The position numbers were made by a program, and so were the translations under genes. From Anticarsia gemmatalis (lineage: Eukaryota; Arthropoda; Insecta; Lepidoptera; Erebidae), in contig NC_134766.1 in the NCBI RefSeq assembly GCF_050436995.1, positions 7,750,001 to 7,814,000 on the forward strand: 64,000 nucleotides of DNA, written 5' to 3'. The notes beneath the pieces are model-generated. The model had not been told where the DNA came from, ran no database searches, and worked only from the letters and a program-made list of their open reading frames with translations. Positions 31,656 through 42,349 of this stretch are shown here, piece by piece. Position 1 is the first letter of the stretch. Every line of letters begins with the position of its first letter.

Positions 31656-33185
31656 AAGGAGCCTTTGGGTACGGAACCCTAAAAAGAGCATGATTTTCTA
31701 TGTTTATCTGTATAGATAAACACATGTTTCCAGTACAATTTTTTAAAACTTTGTACCTCTTTTGAGCACACCCACAGGGTAATGTGAAAAGAAAACTTAA
31801 AATTCATACTGAAAAGGTTCACTAAGCGACAGCTTATAAAATTATAAAAAGAAACACATAAGTTCCTGTACCAAGACACTGTAGTATTAAGAGACAAAGA
31901 CAGTTTTTCCATTATTTCGTTCTTGTTTCTCTTGAAGGGAAAACAATATGGAGCGATGTTTTACTGAGAATACATTTAGTTCCGTGTAAGAAGCGAGCAA
32001 GATATGTTTAGCCTAGATTGGTCTTGAAGGCTGTATTCTCCGATCAGCATTTGTTCTTGCAAATATCAAGCAATTTTCTTCAAGACTTTATTGATTATAT
32101 TGAAACGGAAGCTTTTTATGCTCATTGTAGGTTAGAATGTTTAAGATTTCTTAGAAGAAAGCCCTGGCATGAACGATTTATGAAGAGTACCTACCAATGA
32201 TTAACAATATTCTAGGTATTTCGAAAATAAAGCGCCTTTATCAAACAAACGACTGTTAGCTGTATAAGCTTGCGGGTAGCAAATGTCCTAAATTCTGAAT
32301 TTTATAAACCTCCCCTAGCCGCGAACTATAAGGCTCTTTAAAGTTGTTGGGGTAGAAGTCTTAAGAACAAAATCTTCATATGACAATTAAATAAATTGAA
32401 CCCATTATTGCACAAAGGCTGGGCACGTGTGTCTCTCCCAAACGTCAGAGGTTCTTGACCTTTCATCATCCTGACCAAATACAGTTGGCTGATATAGAGA
32501 CGCCGATTTTATAATCCATCCCATATTTAAAGACAAACATATGAAATGAAAACCACACGATATCCGCTGTAATTAATTCGTAATTTCATCACTTTATGAA
32601 GTAAATCTAAAATTATTTGAGACGGTAAATTCACAAATTAGCCGGATAAAGTACGATTCATTCAAAATTAAACCGCGTGTGTAAAGTAAATGTAATTTTG
32701 AACAACATCCCGCTGATTGCGGTTCAAGGGTGCGTGTTTGCGCTCTTCAAAAATGAACGTTTGGTTAATATGGGTAAGGTTTAATTTGCCACGATTTAAA
32801 TAAAAGAAACGTATTTCTCATTCAACTTTTTGATGTCTTATAGATTTAAATATGATACAGGTGACTGTAAAATGCAAACGGCGTCATTAGTAAATACTGG
32901 TACGGCTAACAATATTTGAATGAGACGGTTTCCAACTTCTACGAACTATTGCAATTGCTGTTACTCTCATTTATTTATTTATTGTGAAACAGTATTATAC
33001 ACACCAAATAACTTTGTGTGTCCTAAATACAGCAACAAGTTGCTGCTATAAAGTGAGAAAATATGGACGCCGTCTTTGTTCCACGTTTTCCACCCGAAAC
33101 CGTCTCCTTAGCACATACAAAAAGCAATCTGCAGCCTTGCACACTTTGAATTCTAGCTTTACATACAAACATAAATACATACATA
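31656..33185. other. Unassigned sequence
   Basis: Starts with a short common-repeat end (GGGTACGGAACCCTAAAAA at 31667). The remaining 1.5 kb shows no family or credible gene. Confidence 0.35.
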
Positions 33186-33372
33186 CTAGGGGACCCGACA
33201 GACGTTGTCCTGTCTACACGTCAAAAAAACATTGTTCAGCGGACAAAATTGTGAATCTAAGCCATACTCAGATCCCCTTGAGCACACACAAAAAATTTCA
33301 TCAAAATCGGTCCAGTCGTTTAAGAGAAGTTCAGTGACGTACACACTTACAGAAGAATTATATATATAAAGA
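33186..33372 (-). mobile_element. Helitron-like element H5, internally deleted
   Basis: Opens CTAGGGGACCCGACAGACGT after an A and closes ATTATATATATAAAGA before a T. The hairpin is GACAG..CTGTC. It is shorter than the 300-bp copy at 45236. Confidence 0.85.
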
Positions 33373-34217
33373 TAAACACGCCTTTTTCCTAGCGGGTAAG
33401 TCAGTTGATTCCAGCTTTGTTCGAGTGTGATATTAAATTTCCTACGATTGATTGGTGTTCAATTCGATTCACCCTAGATTGAACTATTAGTGCTTATGAC
33501 AGCCGGTCTCAGACGGTTGATTGAGTTCTGTGACGCGGAAGGGAACGTGAGGTTTGTATGCGATTTGCAATTTGAGTTCGAAATATTAGCTATGCCTAGT
33601 TATCTCAATTTGTGTGAAGCTCAATGCAGTGTATTTAAAATATGTTAGTAGAAAATATCGCTCCTTGAATACAAAAGGGCCACAAATCGAAATCTATAAA
33701 TTTTACAGGAGAGCCAAAACAAATTTTTGAAACTGTTTTTTTATAACATTTCATATATTTATTTATTGAATATAAGATGTTAATATATCATTAGATGCGT
33801 ATTTTTTAGCTCTATCTTTCTACAAAATAAACTTTGTAATAGCTGTTACCTATTAAGAGAAAAAAGCATATAAGTCCCTTTTGCATTCAAAATTTGAACC
33901 AATATTATGAGAAATATGTCAAAAATTAAACACAGTTTTACAAATAAAAATGGTTAATTGTACTTTTTTGGTAAAAAAACCGTATCAAAAAGTTTAATAA
34001 TAATTACTAAGTAAAACCATAACTGAATAGACCAGGAAAACATTGTATTAAACAATCTAAATGAAAAAATCTTAACTTTTTATTAAGTAAGTAAAATTAT
34101 TGAGATCAACTTTGTGCGTAACTTTCATTATTTAGTAAAATTAAACATCAATCATCATCATCAATCAATGGGTAACGTGACGAGTAGACTGAGTGCAGCA
34201 GGAGTATTAAAGAAATA

Positions 34218-35215
34218 AGATAATAGAAAAGGTTTTTGAGTTTTATAAGCCTTTATATTTAGCATTCGTGGATTATTCCAAAGCTTTTGACAGCATTACT
34301 CATTCCGCCATAGAATCATCACTCCATCCAAGTCCTACTTAAAGATACTATGTAGAATCGAACCTTCATACATCAAACTCATCAAAGCAATAGACAACAA
34401 TATCATTCCCGAGACCCGCTGTCTCCCAAATTATTTACCAGCACCCTCAGAGAAATTTTCAGGAGCCTGGCGGTGCTATGGCAATCAAAAGCATAGTTGT
34501 AAGTGGTAAACAGTTAACAAACCATTGTTTTGTAGATGACATAGTCCTCTTCTCTTTTTCGGCATCGGAACACGAATCAATGCTCAAAGATCTGAGCACG
34601 GCAAACCTTCAGATTGGACTGAGTAAGAACCGTACAAAAACCCAGGTTATGACCAACAACACAAAACGTAGGGTCGAGGTAGACGGGCATGTCATAGACT
34701 ATGTCGACGAGTACACTTGCTAGGGCCAGATAACCTCTTTTAACAACCGACGGGACAAAGAGTTGGACAAACGTGTCACAAGTGCCTGAAAGAGATCCTG
34801 GTCCAGGAAAGACCTAATGAAGGGTAACCTTCCACTGTCACTGAAGTGAAAGCTCGTCGACATGTTTATACCTACTACCCGTCCTTACCTACGCTGCCCA
34901 AACATGGTCCCTTACGGAAAACCAGAAAGAGCCAGAGAGCGATGGAGCATAGTATATTATGCATCAAAAGAACAGATCACGTCCGAAATTCTATACTGCG
35001 CTCCCAAACTCGCATAGCCGATGTAACTCGCATGGCTGAAATGGAACTGAGCCGGCCACATAGCCGGAAAGGTGGACCCGCATATCTACCAACTGGATGC
35101 CAGAAGATGGTCATAGCAGACGCGGGAGACTTAAATGGAGATGGCGGGATGACCTAGACGCATTTGAAAAGGACTGGTCGGATCTTGCCCCTGAAAGAGG
35201 AATTTGAAAGGAAAG
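34218..35215 (+). pseudogene. Decayed RTE-clade reverse transcriptase
   Basis: Translation pieces in order: KVFEFYKPLYLAFVDYSKAF near 34227 (RT finger/palm motif), then CFVDDIVLFS near 34526 (the catalytic DD box, normally FADD), then SKNRTKTQVMTNNTK and VEVDGHVIDYVDEYT. It continues after a stop with GQITSFNNRRDKELDKRVTS and later RRWRDDLDAFEKDWSDL near the 3' end. Several in-frame stops and shifts interrupt it, including TAG at 34721-34723 and two TGA changes after. A short intact ORF covers 34478-34723. It is related to but not the same as the young RTE end at 24046. Confidence 0.75.
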
Positions 35216-35363
35216 GGTGCCTTTTTACTTTGCCGGCATCAAAATGTATTATTTTATTTTTAAAATTGTAACGAAAACTAAAATTATTATCATACCAAAC
35301 GGTCATATTTCTGGCCTTCCCATTCTAGCACGCTAAAAATGATTATTTATTCCACAATAATTT

Positions 35364-35575
35364 AATGCAAAAGGGACATATTTCAAAATATGCTACTGTT
35401 ATATTACAAAATATAATAACAAATACTAGTGTTTGAATGCAAAACGGTCGTTTTCAGAAATATGGCACTTTTGTATTACAAAATATGGTAACAAATACTA
35501 TAGTTAGAATGCAAAAAGGACGTTTTCCAAAATATGGCAGTTTTGTATTGTAAAATATAATCACATTAACTTGAA
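35364..35575. repeat. 72-bp tandem repeat, about three units
   Basis: Units start at 35364, 35436 and 35508 with AATGCAAAA and share TTTTGTATTACAAAATAT. They lie just inside the right end of the 2.2-kb element and resemble its terminus. Confidence 0.75.
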
Positions 35576-35866
35576 ATTTTGCACCCAACACAGACATATT
35601 TTGGATTGTGGCACTTTTTCATGCAACTGACGAGCATTTGCGTTGAATCTCCGGGCGCAACTCACAAAGTGGCTGTTTTGCACTGACATTACCTGTCAAA
35701 GTGAGCTAATCCAAAAAGGGCAGTAAGTCAGTGCAGCCATAATATAAGCAAAAATGATGGGGGTTTTTTTTTACTATAAAATATAGTCGGTTCAGGAGTC
35801 ATTTTTGCAATAAAACGATTTTCATTTTTTTTTGAGTTGTGGCCCTTTTGCATTGAAGGAGCGATA

Positions 35867-36513
35867 TGATCATGGTAGCATAAAATCTCAAGTTTAAACA
35901 TAAATCAAAAACCTAATTAATAAATGTTATTAAATTTTTTGTCTAAGAATTGAGTTTTGTAATAAATATGTTTGTGAAAAGATTAACATGCTTTATGTTG
36001 TAAAAACAGAATTATTTTTGAAATCCGATAATGAAACAGGTAGTTCGGTTTGCAATAATTTTACTTGACTGTATGTACCAGAAGTTATAAATGAAAATAA
36101 GTTGGATTCTAACTTTGTTCTACCCTTTATCAAGTTTCGCTAAAGAACACGTTTTAAATAATACACAAAAAGCAGTTTAACTTATTAAATAACTATTTCC
36201 AGACAATTAGTCTTTAACTTTACTTCTAGACTATTAACTTGCGTTCATCTTCTTTCTGCCGTGAGTTTTCAACTAGTGCACGTCATAGACTACGCAAGCG
36301 CTAGTTATTTTAATTCATGTAAACTGTGTAACTATCCAAGTGTTTTTCTGTTTAGTTTATAACTGCTTTTGAAATAGAACGACTATATCCACTAACTAAC
36401 AAGAGAAATTTGTGAAAAAACAAATGATTAAGCATGCTTATTGGATTAGTACACTATAAAGCCACATAAAGTTTTTAGGTAAATGTTATATAGGTGGTGA
36501 TTTGTTTATCTCT
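35867..36513. other. Unassigned AT-rich sequence
   Basis: No gene or repeat family recognised. Confidence 0.35.
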
Positions 36514-36615
36514 TTCGACTATCGACTACTGTAGCTATCCAAAATATAATGATGAGCGCCCCTACCGTGTTCCGTGGGAACTAATTTTTTGGAATGTCAA
36601 ACTCGATACTAAAAA
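36514..36615. repeat. CAGTA MITE, diverged
   Basis: TTCGACTATCGACTACTGTA, then GATGAGCGCCCCTACCG and AAACTCGATACT. Confidence 0.45.
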
Positions 36616-36768
36616 GTGTAAAAATTCGCTGTACAATATCTTTAGCGTAGTTTGAAAAGAATATTCATTTGTATTTTTATTTCTTGAGAGTAAAATGTCA
36701 TTAAAAATATATGAACTCGATACCAAAAGGAAACCAATCTTGAAAAACTACGCTGTATATAAGTTTAA

Positions 36769-37388
36769 GGCTGCGTTCAGACATGCGGGAATCGTGCGTT
36801 TACGAATCGCGCGGTTTGAAACCGCAAAATTGTGATGCTATTCAGACACCCGCGGTTAGTATGCGATTTCGTGCGTCAGTTTCAAAATGGAGGTCGACGA
36901 AGAAGTGTGTTTACTGTGGTTGCTCCTTAAAAAAAAGAAAAGAAAAAGGCGGTATTGGGTGCATCCAATATTACGTGACCGACTAGTACATGGTCAGTTC
37001 GTAACGTTATATCCCAAATTAAGAATGTATGATAACAAATTTTTTGACTATTTGAGAATGTCAATAAAATCTTTTGATAAACTAATTGAACTGATCAGGC
37101 AAGATATTTCAAGCTCTGAAACGCATTTGCGGCGAACTCACGTGCTGTGACGTGCTAACCGCGCGATAACCGCAACGCCACTGAACGCGAAGTAAGGACT
37201 CAATAGTAATAGAAACGCGCGGGAGCAGCGCGATTCTATTTTCTGGCGGTTGGGTTGCGGTAACCGCGCGGCTTGATTAACCGCGCGGTTATGTCTGAAC
37301 GATTACTAACTAACTCATATAAATAAGACCCGCGCGATTTCCATGCGATTCTATAATCGCGCGGTTCCCGCCTAGTCTGAACTAGCGC
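36769..37388 (+). mobile_element. PIF/Harbinger deletion derivative
   Basis: A 620-bp element with imperfect inverted ends, GGCTGCGTTCAGACATGCGG and CCGCCTAGTCTGAACTAGCG, flanked by TAA on both sides (36766-36768 and 37389-37391). A 3-bp TWA target fits PIF/Harbinger. Subterminal regions are rich in CCGCGCGG motifs (37155-37300), much more GC-rich than the surroundings. It keeps only the first part of the transposase gene. Confidence 0.8.
36887..37150 (+). pseudogene. N-terminal fragment of Harbinger transposase
   Basis: An 87-codon ORF starting MEVDEEVCLLWLLLKKKKRK and continuing YWVHPILRDRLVHGQF, then YPKLRMYDNKFFDYLRMSIK. This is the region before the DDE domain in PIF/Harbinger (ALP1-like) transposases, which are normally around 400 residues. 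The frame stops at TGA soon after RRTHVL, and the catalytic DDE residues are absent, so it cannot transpose by itself. The ORF is undamaged otherwise, which fits a recent internal deletion. Whether a truncated protein is made is unknown. Confidence 0.78.
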
Positions 37389-37695
37389 TAAAAGTTATCG
37401 AAACTTTTGGGAGACGAAAAACTTGGTGCAATTAAAGTTATACCAGAGGAAAATTTTAGTTTATGAGAGGGACTTTTATACGTTCTATTAGTTTGATAAT
37501 GTTTTTATAAGTCAGACTAAGGATGGCTAGAGCTATTTTATGGTATGGGATACAGGAAACATATGAGGGTTAACACCATAAATCCCGGTGATTTAAAATC
37601 AAGCGGTAAGTCAAATTGATTAGGTGGATGTGATTGTATGATTACTTATCCAATAAATTAAGTGACAGCAAATGTATGAAAATACTGACAAATTG

Positions 37696-37859
37696 CCTAT
37701 CACGTATCTCAGTTGACAACTAGTTGAAAGCCACTATGATATACATTGTTTTCTCCCTTAGATTATAGTGATTAACATGTTACGTCAAGGTAACAATGTA
37801 CTGAATAGTGACCATCAATTTGATGTACACTAATTGTCAACTGAGATACATGATAAGCC
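37696..37859. repeat. Inverted repeat / hairpin, about 165 bp
   Basis: ATCACGTATCTCAGTTGACA near 37700 is mirrored by TGTCAACTGAGATACATGAT near 37835. Inside, TATACATTGTT mirrors AACAATGTACT. It could be a MITE; no other copy was found in the window. Confidence 0.55.
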
Positions 37860-38109
37860 CGCTAATAATCTATCCGATATTTCTGTGGAAGTAGTAAAAT
37901 CGGGCCTAAACAAAAGCCTATCATTATTTTCTCCAAAAGAATGTCAATACCTCAGAAACGAACATAATAATATAAGCCAGGTACGATTATCCGGTCGACT
38001 CCCAAACCTTCATCAGGATTCATCCAACAAAATGGACGGTCTCATCCGCTTATTATTCCTTAAACGCAGTTATAATCGTCTAAGGGTAAGGGCAAGACGT
38101 CTCAAGTAA
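37834..38109 (+). CDS. Orphan 91-codon ORF, function unknown
   Basis: An open frame with a TTG first codon and no ATG upstream in frame, so the true 5' limit is unclear. It reads PANNLSDISVEVVKSGLNKS, SLFSPKECQYLRNEHNNISQ and ends KRSYNRLRVRARRLK before TAA. Residue use is mixed and coding-like, unlike most short ORFs here, and the C-terminus is basic. It starts inside the right arm of an inverted repeat, so it may be the end of a transposon gene. I recognise no domain. A chance ORF remains likely. Confidence 0.22.
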   Translation: MSTEIHDKPANNLSDISVEVVKSGLNKSLSLFSPKECQYLRNEHNNISQVRLSGRLPNLHQDSSNKMDGLIRLLFLKRSYNRLRVRARRLK

Positions 38110-38397
38110 ATCTTTTGACAGAAAAGGGCCTAATCCCTTTGCCGTCGTACCCTGGCATATAAGAAGTTATGTAAACATATGTATATGTAGTACATATGTT
38201 AATTTGAAACTTAAAACGTAGATAGAATTTACGTAAAAGGTTTGTAGTATATGGTTTCCGCTGTCACGTCTCATTTCTGTTATGTATAAAGAAAATTGAT
38301 ATCAGGTGATATTTTATATGGTTTCTTATAATTTTGCGTATTTCTTTCCCAGATATACGATACAGATACAGAATGACGAGCTCGTGGCTTAGTAACA
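38110..38397. other. Unassigned sequence
   Basis: Nothing recognised. Confidence 0.3.
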
Positions 38398-38530
38398 ACA
38401 GCCACTGTTGAGGTTAAGCTACACTTGCCGATGTTGATGGGTGACCATCTGTTACATATTGAGTTACTCTATGTTTGCACGTTAAATTGTGAGTACCGGC
38501 CTTCATTTTCAAAGCTATTTCACAGTCGAT
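38398..38530 (+). repeat. 5S-B SINE, 5' part
   Basis: ACAGCCACTGTTGAGGTTAA, then GATGGGTGACCATCTG and GCACGTTAAATTGTGAG. It is cut off just before the CAGTA MITE at 38533. Confidence 0.6.
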
Positions 38531-38532
38531 AC

Positions 38533-38710
38533 CAGCAGCTCGATTCTGTATAGTCGGTACTGTCGAGTATCGAAATTTTGACATTTAGAATGTACTGCTA
38601 AAATATTTCCTACGGAACCCGTCAGCGGCGCTGATCAGATTTTCATACAAAATTTCTCGACGACAGGTCGGTTGTCGGTAGACGATAGTAGTAGAGAATC
38701 GACTACAGTA
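38533..38710. repeat. CAGTA palindromic MITE
   Basis: Left CAGCAGCTCGATTCTG, core GTCAGCGGCGCTGATCAG, right GGTTGTCGGTAGACGATAGT and ACTACAGTA. Confidence 0.72.
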
Positions 38711-39329
38711 CTCAAGTATACAATTACTCGATCGAGTAAAATCCTTTACGACGGGCGCCTCTTAGTTGTTCTACTTAGTTTAAAAACAAGACAGTCCATT
38801 AACACATGGCCATTATTAGTTACAATCACGTGCTTAACACCTTTCAGTAAAGCTATTCACATCTACGTGAGTGATTCATGTAAAAACATCGTTGAACCCA
38901 CGCAGTACCATAAGGCTCAATAAGTTCTCTTTATTTCTAAATATATTCTTTCTTTTATAAAATTGTAATGTTGTTAAGAATAACGCATCGGATCTTGAAG
39001 AAAGTCGTCAACATTGCACTGAGCTTCGTGTGATACGTTCTACTGACTTACTACAAAATATTTATCTAACCTGATGAAAAAGTTGGCTCTTCTAGGACAA
39101 AATTAAGATGAGTTTCATTGAAACTTTTGAGCTTTTAATGATAAATATTAAAGGAGTAATCTTTATTTTTTATTATACTTACATCCAGACTATTCTTTAA
39201 TGAGATTCTTTAATAAATACTTATTCTTTAACGAGTAGGTACCTAAAACCTTAAAACTTTTAGTATGAGAAGAGTTGCACGCTGGGCGTTTCTTAAAACT
39301 TAGCATTGTGATTGTAGCAAATGGCAATA
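38711..39329. other. Unassigned sequence
   Basis: No gene or repeat recognised. Confidence 0.3.
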
Positions 39330-39512
39330 GTCCATGCGTTCTTTAAAGGACGCAAATTTACTTTTTCAATATGTAGGTCGGAAATTTAAGTTCAAGTTTG
39401 TGGGATCACTACTTTTATCTCCTGATCTCGACTCTTTTTTCCAAAATGGTGGCAAAGAAAAAATATCACGTCCTCTGAAAAACACAACCCCAATTGTAAT
39501 TCCTTAATGGAC
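39330..39512. mobile_element. Small MITE related to the foldback element
   Basis: Ends GTCCATGCGTTC and CCTTAATGGAC with TA on both outer sides. The interior shares AAGGACGCAAATTTAC and TTCCAAAATGGTGGC with the foldback arms at 29778. Confidence 0.65.
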
Positions 39513-40789
39513 TACAAGTGTTATATAGAAAAACAAAAGAAAAACGTGTCGAAAATATACTCCGTGTAGATAAGTCCTTAGTCATTATTGGTCACGTGTA
39601 CACTCACCGTAAGCGTAGGCTTGTAAAAATGTAACACAATTTGTTTTGATTCAATGAACGGCTGAATAAAATTTATTGTAACCATCCTACGCGAATGTAT
39701 TTATTGCGAGCAATCGATGTATTTGTGGCAGCCATATTGAATTCAATGTCAGGGCTACTAGATTTAGGTTAGAAGAATGTAATGATATTGATGTATTGGT
39801 TTTGGGTGCTTTATATCAGATGAGTTTAGGAAAATATTGTATAATTTAATAAGGGAGAAGTCGCTTGCCCAGCAGTGGACAGCAATAGGTTGATATAAAC
39901 ATTCTAATGAAACAATTCAGTATTAGAAATAGACGTAAAATAACAACACAATTAGGTATAAGTACGATGTACCTTTTCAATAATTACCAAATAATCTTTT
40001 AGTTGGGAGAAGTTTCAGAGTTACGTACAATTGCTGACATGTAAACCACGGGGAGCCTTTGAACATCTACAACACAATCTTTCAGGAGAATGTCTCACAT
40101 TGTCACAATAGCTTAGTATTTTCGCACGAAATTAATACACATCGTAGATGTGTGAGAAAGAAAGTTGAAATTTGGTACGAAGATTTCTTAGTAAGTGTAG
40201 TAGAGTACAAAGAGGGGATTTTTGGGAATTCAAAGTGAAATTACAAGCGGGCAACGTCGCGAGCGGAAAGCTAGTAGGATATAGAAGAACTACCTTTGCT
40301 GCTCTTGTTAAAGTAATTTTATTATTTACGCCCACATTAAGTTTCTACAACAACAGCCTCGTGTAATATGTGATGACAAGGAGACGATATTAAAATAGCT
40401 CCACACTAACGTAGGTGGGTTGTATCAATAGTTTCATCAAAACATATTACTTTACCGTGTCATAATATTTACAAAGAAATATTTGTATGATGAAGATATC
40501 TCAATTTCGATGGTTTTTTGTTTGAGAATGATTCTTCTGACTCATAAGTGTTTTTCTTGCCTGTTGACAAACTGCTAACCTTGGGTCTAATTTCTTTTTT
40601 TCGGTTGATTAGAGATTGATTCGTCAATTCATTCGTAATTTTTCTTACAAGATCTTCGAAATAGTATACTTTCTATGGAGTGGTCGTGGTATTCGCTTTG
40701 AAATTTCGCTTCGCTGGCATTTGGCATCAAGGTAGATGTTATGACGTAGACAAAGCTACTATGACGTGGGCATCCCTCAAGAAAGGATG
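39513..40789. other. Mostly unassigned sequence
   Basis: A short SINE-like tail (TTGCCCAGCAGTGGACAGC) lies near 39864. No gene recognised; the two overlapping short ORFs near 40132-40366 are antisense to each other and carry no motifs. Confidence 0.3.
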
Positions 40790-40894
40790 TTGATAAATTC
40801 CACCTCTAAGGGAATAAAACAGGGGATGAAAGTTTCTATGAAAATTCTGTCCTAAGTCACAAATAGCGCGGATGAAGTCGCGGGCAAAGGCTAG
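40790..40894 (+). mobile_element. Helitron-like H3, 3' part
   Basis: AAAACAGGGGATGAAAGTTT leads to GCGCGGATGAAGTCGCGGGC and GGCTAG, followed by T. The 5' end is not clear and may lie near 40690. Confidence 0.6.
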
Positions 40895-41346
40895 TTATTG
40901 ATATAAAAAAGACACTCTCCATTTACAACTTAACTTGCCAAAAGTTTAAACAGATTCATCAAATCAAACTATTAATACGTCTCTTCAAGTGACAATAACG
41001 TTACAATACCTACAGCCTTTAAACCTCTTAGAAATATGAATATTCTTTTAAAAGTTAAAGAATTGACGGCACGGAATAATGACAGTCAGAATTTATGATT
41101 ACAAAATGTTTTACTCACATCGTATGTCAATGTTGAAAAAATGAACGTGTTTGAAATACTCTCACAGAAATGTTCGACGCTATGGATACGGAAGTTTCTT
41201 TGTGTTTTCATGTGCTCTATGTTTGATATATACGTTGTTATTATGTTATTAAGGTTGAAATATAAATTTTGTTCTATATAGCAGCTTGTATTCTTTTGTT
41301 GATTTAAGTAATGAACGGGTCCTAAATATGTTCTTTCTTGTACATA
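40895..41346. other. Unassigned sequence
   Basis: Nothing recognised. Confidence 0.3.
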
Positions 41347-41557
41347 TTAGTTCGGGCAAAAAGTCTTTTCGCATTATAGTATTTATGAACTTGTAATAAA
41401 ATCTCTTTGGCTTCAAGAATCACAAATGAGTACACGGTTCATTAGGTTGCTTTCAGTGAGCTAGAGAGGTACCCAAATATCTAGCTTTTTTGTGTAAAGA
41501 ACAGATTTTATTAGTTCATACATACTATAATGCGAAAAGACTTTTTGTCCGACCTAA
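41347..41557. mobile_element. mariner-type MITE
   Basis: Ends TTAGTTCGGGCAAAAAGTC and GACTTTTTGTCCGACCTAA with TA flanks; the interior is almost identical in order to 6265-6482. Confidence 0.87.
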
Positions 41558-41734
41558 TATGTAGACTGCTTAGCGGTTTGTGAAAACTTAAAATTGCTTT
41601 CCGTGGACTTTATTTAAGTTCTTATCTATACAGGATAATGTAGGTAACCTGAATATTCGATTTGTTTGTACCAGAAAAAAGCATTTTTTATAAATATTAA
41701 TCGTTTTTTTTTCTCATATGACGATATAAAGCGT

Positions 41735-41895
41735 TAAAATTAATCCATTGTCATTTTTCGTGTCATTAAAATTTATCCATTGTTTGGCGAAATTGCGTAA
41801 GTCTATACATATATAGACTTTAGCAATTTTGCCAAACAAATTGTATTGTCATTTGTATATACGAATGACACAAAACAACTTGTAAAATTATGTAA
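41735..41895. repeat. Palindromic MITE-like hairpin
   Basis: Around a centre at about 41810, TTGTTTGGCGAAATTGCG pairs with GCAATTTTGCCAAACAA and AGTCTATA with TATAGACT (28-bp arms, 25 matches). Weaker mirror motifs (TGTCATT / AATGACA) extend it outward. Confidence 0.6.
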
Positions 41896-41954
41896 CGCAA
41901 TTTTTGCTGTCATAAATAATTTGATTAATAATAAATAACATTTAATGCATAATA

Positions 41955-42070
41955 GAATACGGGAATTAACGCGAACACGCATTTTACCTTAAAATGCCTA
42001 ACGTTTCGGCGCAGGTTGCACTCGCCGTTGTCCCAGGCTGACACACATACATTAAACATGCAAAGCGAGA
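41955..42070. repeat. Unclassified conserved-looking repeat
   Basis: A GC-richer piece, AACGCGAACACGCATTTTAC, CTAACGTTTCGGCGCAGG and CACTCGCCGTTGTCCCAGG. I believe similar sequences recur in other Lepidoptera, but there is no second copy here. Confidence 0.35.
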
Positions 42071-42170
42071 GTTTAAAAGTTATGAAATAATATATAATTT
42101 GTTAGAAAGAAAGATTTAAAATTATTTGTAGGAAAAAGCTCTTGTGAAATCTGCTAGGAGGTAGGCGAAA

Positions 42171-42349
42171 CTGTAGCGCTATTTTCTACAGTCGGTACTC
42201 TTAAGTATCGAAAATTTGACACTTAAAATGTACTGCCAAAATAGTTTCTACGGTGCCCGCTAGAGGCGCTCACATCACATTTTCATACAAAATTGCTCGA
42301 TAGCTAGCTGGTTGTCAATAGTCGATAGTGGTAGTGAATCGAGCTACTG
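42171..42349. repeat. CAGTA palindromic MITE
   Basis: Left CTGTAGCGCTATTTTCTACA, core CCCGCTAGAGGCGCTCACAT, right GTAGTGAATCGAGCTACTG. Confidence 0.72.

Larger units (their letters stand above)
33659..35863. mobile_element. 2.2-kb TIR element, non-autonomous, carrying an RTE fragment
   Basis: The inverted ends CGCTCCTTGAATACAAAAGG and CCTTTTGCATTGAAGGAGCG match at about 25 of 27 positions and are flanked by ATAT on both sides (or by TA if the outermost A/T belongs to the ends). Subterminal AT-rich repeats echo the end motif TGCAAAAGGGACATA. No transposase was found. The superfamily is unresolved. Confidence 0.72.

Noticed and set aside
34478..34723. Functional reverse transcriptase
   Set aside because: The DD box is retained, but stops and shifts on both sides show it is a dead fragment.
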